Of a DNA stretch of 64,000 nt, positions 60,111 through 64,000 are shown one piece after another (position 1 is the first letter of the stretch; the number at the start of each line of letters is the position of its first letter). Below the pieces are notes generated by a model, which worked only from the letters and a program-made list of their open reading frames with translations, searched no databases and was not told where the DNA came from. Origin of the DNA: Astragalus membranaceus. Its lineage: Eukaryota; Streptophyta; Magnoliopsida; Fabales; Fabaceae. The position numbers and the translations under genes are program-made. The stretch lies in NCBI GenBank assembly GCA_039519185.1, contig CM076849.1, positions 110,613,806-110,677,805 on the forward strand, written 5' to 3'.

Positions 60111-60269
60111 GAAGTGAAGACTCTTAGAGGCAAGGAGATCGCTTTGGTGAAAGTAGTCTGGCTGGGAGCTGCCAGAGAAAGCATGACGTGGGAGCTGGAA
60201 AGCAGGATGCAGGAGTCGTATCCAGAGTTGTTCGAATCAGGTAAATTTTCGAGGACGAAAATATTCTAA
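60111..60269 (+). pseudogene. Chromovirus chromodomain end
   Basis: This is the last 53 codons of pol (53 x 3 from 60111 to TAA at 60267-60269), in phase with the frame before the solo LTR. IALVKVVWLGAARESMTWEL carries the aromatic residues of a chromodomain that targets integration to heterochromatin in this branch. It follows the RIEDH linker seen at 57025-57040. Confidence 0.85.
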
Positions 60270-60281
60270 GTGGGGGAGAGT
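60268..60281 (+). other. Polypurine tract of the chromovirus
   Basis: AAGTGGGGGAGAGT lies directly before the 3' LTR start at 60282. It would prime plus-strand DNA synthesis. Confidence 0.85.
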
Positions 60282-62518
60282 TGTAACGCCCTAAAATTTA
60301 ATTAATTATTTAATTGAATTGTTTGGGAATTTAATTGGCAGAAAAATAATAAAATAATAATAATGCTAGTATATGTGGACCTATTGTTGGGGTTGGGATT
60401 ATTAAAATGAGAAGTATTAGTGAGGCCCATGATTAAGTCGCATAAGCTAAGGAAAAGCCCATAGGACTAAATGAGCATATAAGGGATTAGGTTAGGGTTT
60501 TTCTCATTTAGAAGGATAAAAAAAATAGAATTGGAGAGAAGAGAAGAGAGAAGAGGCGCGGCGAAGAGGAGAGAGAGCTAGGGCAAGGCTTCGAGTTCTC
60601 CAAAGGCTAAGGTAAGGGAGGGGTTTCTATCCCTATAATTGGGTGTATGAAGGGCTCTATGTAGAAAGGTTAATGGAACCCTAGGTGTGATTAAGTTAGA
60701 AGACCCTAGTTGTAGGTATTGAATTTTTATGTGATGATTGAACATGATTGATGATGATTGAACATGATTGATGATGATTGAACGTGCTTGATGATGTTTT
60801 GGAATTGAAATTCTGGTCATGGGCGCCATGGGCGCCGTTTTTGATGTTGATGTCTGGGCGCCATGGGCGCCGCCCCTGTCTATGTCGCTGGGCGCCCTCC
60901 TGGGCACCGTTCTGTGCGTGTGTTGTGGTATGGGCGCCATGGGCGCCGTTCCTGAAAATGTTGCTGGGCGCCAAGGGCGCTACCCTGTTGTGTCATGTTG
61001 CGGTCTTGCAGGTACCTGGCGCATAGGGCGCCAAAGGCGCCTAATCCTGGCTGCCCGTTGTTGCTGTTCCTGGGCGCCATGGGCGCCGGTTGATGTTTTC
61101 CTGGTGCAAGGGCGCCAAGGGCGCCATGTCTTGGCTGCCCGATTTTGAGGTTGCTGCATTTTCCTAGCGCAAGGGCGCCAAGTATTGGCTGCCCGATTGC
61201 GATGTTGCTGTGTCTCCTGGCGCATGGGCGCCAAGGGCGCCAAGATTTGGCTGCCCGGTTGCTGTTGTTGCATGTTGTGTCTGGCGCATGGGAGCCATGG
61301 GCGCCTAAGTCAGGCTGCCTTGTGCTGTGTTGCGTTGCTGGGCGCCATGGGCGCCAAGTGCCAGTTTGGCTGCCCGTTGTGCTGCAGGGCGCCATGGGCG
61401 CCAGTTTGGCTGCCAATTGTGTTGCTTGGCGCAGTGGGCACCAAGGGCGCCAAGTGTGGCTGCCCAAATGTGAATTTCCCGATTGCTATTTATAAGGATG
61501 TTGAATATGTGATTGGGCCCAAAGTTGCCAAAATGTTGAAAGTTGCTAAATTATTGCGATGTTGCCAAAATGTTGAAAGTTGCTAAAATATTGCGATGTT
61601 GCCAAAATGTTGAAAATTGCTAAGTTGTAAATTGTTGACGACGAAGGTTGTACGAAGACGAATTTGCCTCTATTCATTGGCAGGTGATGTGTTGTAGGCC
61701 TACGGCCAATGTTGCTTTCCGATGTTGTTGCGTTGCTATGTAACCGTTGTTATTTGTTTGTGTATTTACATAGCGTCGCATGCATAGCATATTTTTACGA
61801 TGGAGCTATGTTCAAACCACGATGGCCTGGATTGGCAAACCACGACGACCATGTTGCGATGTTGATGCCCCTATTTACGGGCTTGAATTATGTTACCACA
61901 TGCATTATAGGGCGGTGGCTCTGAGTTGAGTCACATTTCGCATTATGTGCATACTTATGTGATTGAGATGATTTTGACTGCTGTTACGTGATGAATTGAC
62001 CTGGATTATATATTGTTTTTCATGTATCCGATTATATAGTGCGATATCTCACCCCTTCTGTTTGAATGTTACCCCAATGTTGGTAACGTGCAGGTAATCC
62101 CGAATGAAGGCAGTTCACCTTCGTTTGATCGAGTCAGTGTCGTCGCTCTGATATGTAACACTCGGGGGGGATGAACACGCGTTTTAATACTGTTTGCCTT
62201 GTTATTTCGTTGTTGGAGCTTTAGGCTGTTATGTTGCTATTTTGATGTTTTCTGAGCTGTCTTGAGTTGCTAAGACGCAACGATTATTTAATTTGACTTG
62301 TTGTGAATCCGCTGCGTAGTTTTTAAAGATGAATTATTTCTGAGGATTAAAATGGTTGTTTTATCGGTTCATCCAAACGTGTTATATAACTGTTTTCAAA
62401 AGAGAATTAACTCGTTGTTTTCACGAAGTAAATGTGGCACTCCATTGTTTGTTGAAAAAGATTTTTATGAACTCTGATATTTTTGCATTATTTTTCCGGG
62501 TAGAAATGGGGTGTTACA
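60282..62518 (+). repeat. Chromovirus 3' LTR
   Basis: It has the same ends and layout as 39151-41365, with the GGCGCC block at about 60825-61465. It is 22 bp longer overall, mainly through extra GGCGCC-type units (e.g. around 60890-60920). It is followed by the GTGTC duplication. Confidence 0.93.
60825..61465. repeat. GGCGCC-palindrome block in 3' LTR
   Basis: The same CpG-dense palindromic repeats as at 39713-40310, with a few unit gains and losses. Overlapping frames of up to about 195 codons on both strands are artefacts of the repeat. Confidence 0.88.
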
Positions 62519-62523
62519 GTGTC

Positions 62524-62723
62524 ACTTATGTAGTCAGGCGAATACACGCCTGACTTCTAAAGTCTGATTTTTTTCCCTATTTGTTCACTTTAGAAGTCAG
62601 GCGTGTATCCGCTTGACTTTAAAACTCGCGAGTTTTGCCTCTTAATTACAAGTTTTCCACCGCGTCAACATATAAAGTCAGACATCTGAGCGCCTGACTT
62701 TAAATGTCTAATTCTTTTCCTGA
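62524..62723. repeat. CACTA right subterminal region
   Basis: Inverted AGTCAGGCG/CGCCTGACT words occur at 62532-62560, 62593-62625 and 62675-62705. They mirror the left subterminal array and sit between the chromovirus duplication GTGTC (62519-62523) and the terminal repeat. Confidence 0.85.
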
Positions 62724-62739
62724 TTTTGCACTAGTGAAC

Positions 62740-64000
62740 TTTGATGAACAATCATCAAACAGTCACTTAAATCCCATTAACTTAACATAAAGTACTTAAG
62801 TCTCGTGACTTATAAGCTTTACCAACCTAGTGTTCAATATCAAAAAACATAAGTAGCGGAAACGATTTACAACTTTTAGCGAGTAGTAGTCGTACAATCG
62901 AAAATACAAAGACAACAAAGGGAAAATGGCATAATCACAAAACTGAATCTTCAATAACTCCATAAGGCACACCGTCTAGCCGTGCTTCTTTGCCTTTGTC
63001 TTTCCCTGTTTCTCTGTAAAAACCACAATTATAAAGGGGGAGATAAACATCTCAGTGAGTTATACCGAGACTCCCTTACTACACTTGCGGTTCATTATGC
63101 TTTATTCTTTCGTAGCCTGATTCTTGATAGCTACGTGCATTGTCTTTTACTTAGCATAAAGTTATGCTTTTATTGCCCGTAGCCCGATTCTGGATGACTA
63201 CGTACAATTCTTTTTCTTTATTAGGATGAGTTAGGAATCGATCGGAACGAAGTTCGGACACGAAACGGAATCAAAAACAGGACAAAATGGCATTTTTGCA
63301 AGCCTGTGTAACAGGCATGGACTGTGCGCCCTCAGCGCACAGGTCGTGCGCTTCCTTCTGTTACCAATTTTTAAAAATGTTTCCAAAGCCTTTCTAATTG
63401 ATTCCAAACCCATCCTAATACCTTCCCTAACCCTATGCAATGTTAAAATAACCGTAATTCGTTAAAAATGCGTATGTTTAGGTTATGATATGTGAAGTCT
63501 CTAAGTTAAGTAAATTGCTATAAACCGATAGTAATGACGAGAGAGGAAAACCCTAAGGTATGATAATGAGATGGACTATAAGTTCATCAAGGTTAAGTTT
63601 GAGGTTAATTGTTAATGAGGACATGATAAAGAAATGGAACCTTATGTTCATACAAGTTAAAGTTATTTTTCTTAATGTAAATATTGATGGTATATGTATA
63701 TTTATATATATCAAGGAGAGGGTGACGACCCTAAGAATAGCATACTAGGAAAAGGGAAGTCATGATCCCTCTACCTAGGCCCCATGAGGTTTGCCCGCTA
63801 ATTAGTGGTTAGCGGATTGGGTTCACCAAGAGCCATAGAAAGAAAAGGTGGCTCGCGGTGTTGTGCTAAGTTAAAGAAAAAAAAAATTGTACGTAGTCAT
63901 CCAGAATCGGGCTACGGCAATAGAAGCATAACTTTATGCTAAGTAAAAGACAATGCACGTAGCTATCAAGAATCGGGCTACGAAAGAATAAAGCATAATG
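62740..64000. other. Continuation of the outer LTR element, with a long inverted repeat
   Basis: The sequence after the CACTA element should be the continuation of the LTR begun at 35313. It is non-coding. Short TTTGATGAACAATCATCAAA-type symmetry is at 62740-62758. A long inverted repeat occupies 63093-63222 and 63873-64000. Between the arms I see only short chance frames. The LTR end and any coding part lie beyond the window. Confidence 0.5.
63093..64000. repeat. Long inverted repeat, arms of at least 125 bp
   Basis: 63093-63222 (starting CATTATGCTTTATTCTTTCG) is nearly the exact reverse complement of 63873-64000 (ending CGAAAGAATAAAGCATAATG), with about 650 bp between. Only a few mismatches and one small indel are visible. 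The right arm reaches the last base of the window, so the repeat may be longer. Confidence 0.9.

Larger units (their letters stand above)
39151..62518 (+). mobile_element. Chromovirus-type Ty3/gypsy retrotransposon with internal insertions
   Basis: The LTRs are 39151-41365 (2215 bp) and 60282-62518 (2237 bp), each starting TGTAACGCCC and ending GGTGTTACA. The 5-bp target duplication GTGTC is at 39146-39150 and 62519-62523. It has an initiator-Met primer site, a purine tract before the right LTR, and gag with three zinc knuckles, protease, RT, integrase and chromodomain in that order. It is interrupted by an Ogre-related block and a solo LTR and has lost the RT end, RNase H and integrase start. 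Lineage is probably Tekay/Del-like. Confidence 0.93.
35417..62736. mobile_element. CACTA (En/Spm) DNA transposon carrying nested retrotransposons
   Basis: The 13-bp perfect terminal inverted repeats are CACTAGTGCAAAA (35417-35429) and TTTTGCACTAGTG (62724-62736). The 3-bp target duplication is AAC at 35414-35416 and 62737-62739, the size expected for CACTA elements. Subterminal repeats built on AAAGTCAGGCG occur inside both ends. Without the nested retrotransposon (and one copy of its duplication) the element is about 3.95 kb. No TNPD/TNPA transposase motif is seen, so it is non-autonomous. Confidence 0.92.

Overview
This is a window of plant nuclear DNA, most likely from a legume with a large, repeat-rich genome. 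Introns are AT-rich with GT/AG borders. The LTRs that begin TGTCATACCCC, are about 4 kb long and are followed by a TGGCGACTCC primer site match the Ogre group of Ty3/gypsy elements known from Fabeae/Trifolieae. The species call is an inference. I see no bacterial, organellar or CRISPR-type content.

Only two genes look intact. (1) A plus-strand class-P alcohol dehydrogenase gene at 14993-17962 has ten exons that join in phase to 380 codons. (2) A minus-strand family GH3 beta-xylosidase/alpha-arabinofuranosidase gene at 19172-24026 has six exons that join in phase to 771 codons. They lie tail to tail, about 1.2 kb apart, as an island between repeats.

Layout: 1-6519 is the 3' end of an Ogre element (integrase C-terminal half, long 3' untranslated region, 4.0-kb LTR). 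6520-about 11465 is a decayed Tat-lineage Ty3/gypsy element with protease, RT, RNase H and integrase remnants and an antisense coiled-coil ORF. 11466-14540 is a mosaic of repeat fragments. 14560-14640 is a tRNA-derived SINE head. 14945-24080 is the two-gene island. 24100-34140 is an accessory stretch: a Mutator-type MITE with a 9-bp target duplication, a minisatellite, a Helitron-like terminus, a truncated second copy of the xylosidase 5' end abutting a RING-H2 pseudogene, and LINE-like and Copia fragments. 34140-64000 is a nest of transposons.

The nest can be peeled by target-site duplications. A hAT-like (ZMYM1-like) reading frame appears broken at 35313 by a probable LTR starting TGTAATACCC. 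That LTR is split by a CACTA element (35417-62736, duplication AAC). The CACTA is split by a chromovirus-type Ty3/gypsy element (39151-62518, duplication GTGTC, initiator-Met primer site). The chromovirus is interrupted twice: by an Ogre-related block with polypurine tract-LTR-primer site order (43482 to about 56170, no duplication, host sequence lost), and by a solo Ogre-like LTR (57041-60105, duplication ATCAT) in the chromodomain reading frame. The last 900 bases hold a long inverted repeat that runs off the window.

I did not find a new multi-gene system. The most unusual items are the dated nest, a hairpin conserved between two diverged Ogre LTRs, a GGCGCC-palindrome block inside chromovirus LTRs, and the partial xylosidase duplication whose promoter has been separated from its start codon by a 1.34-kb insertion.
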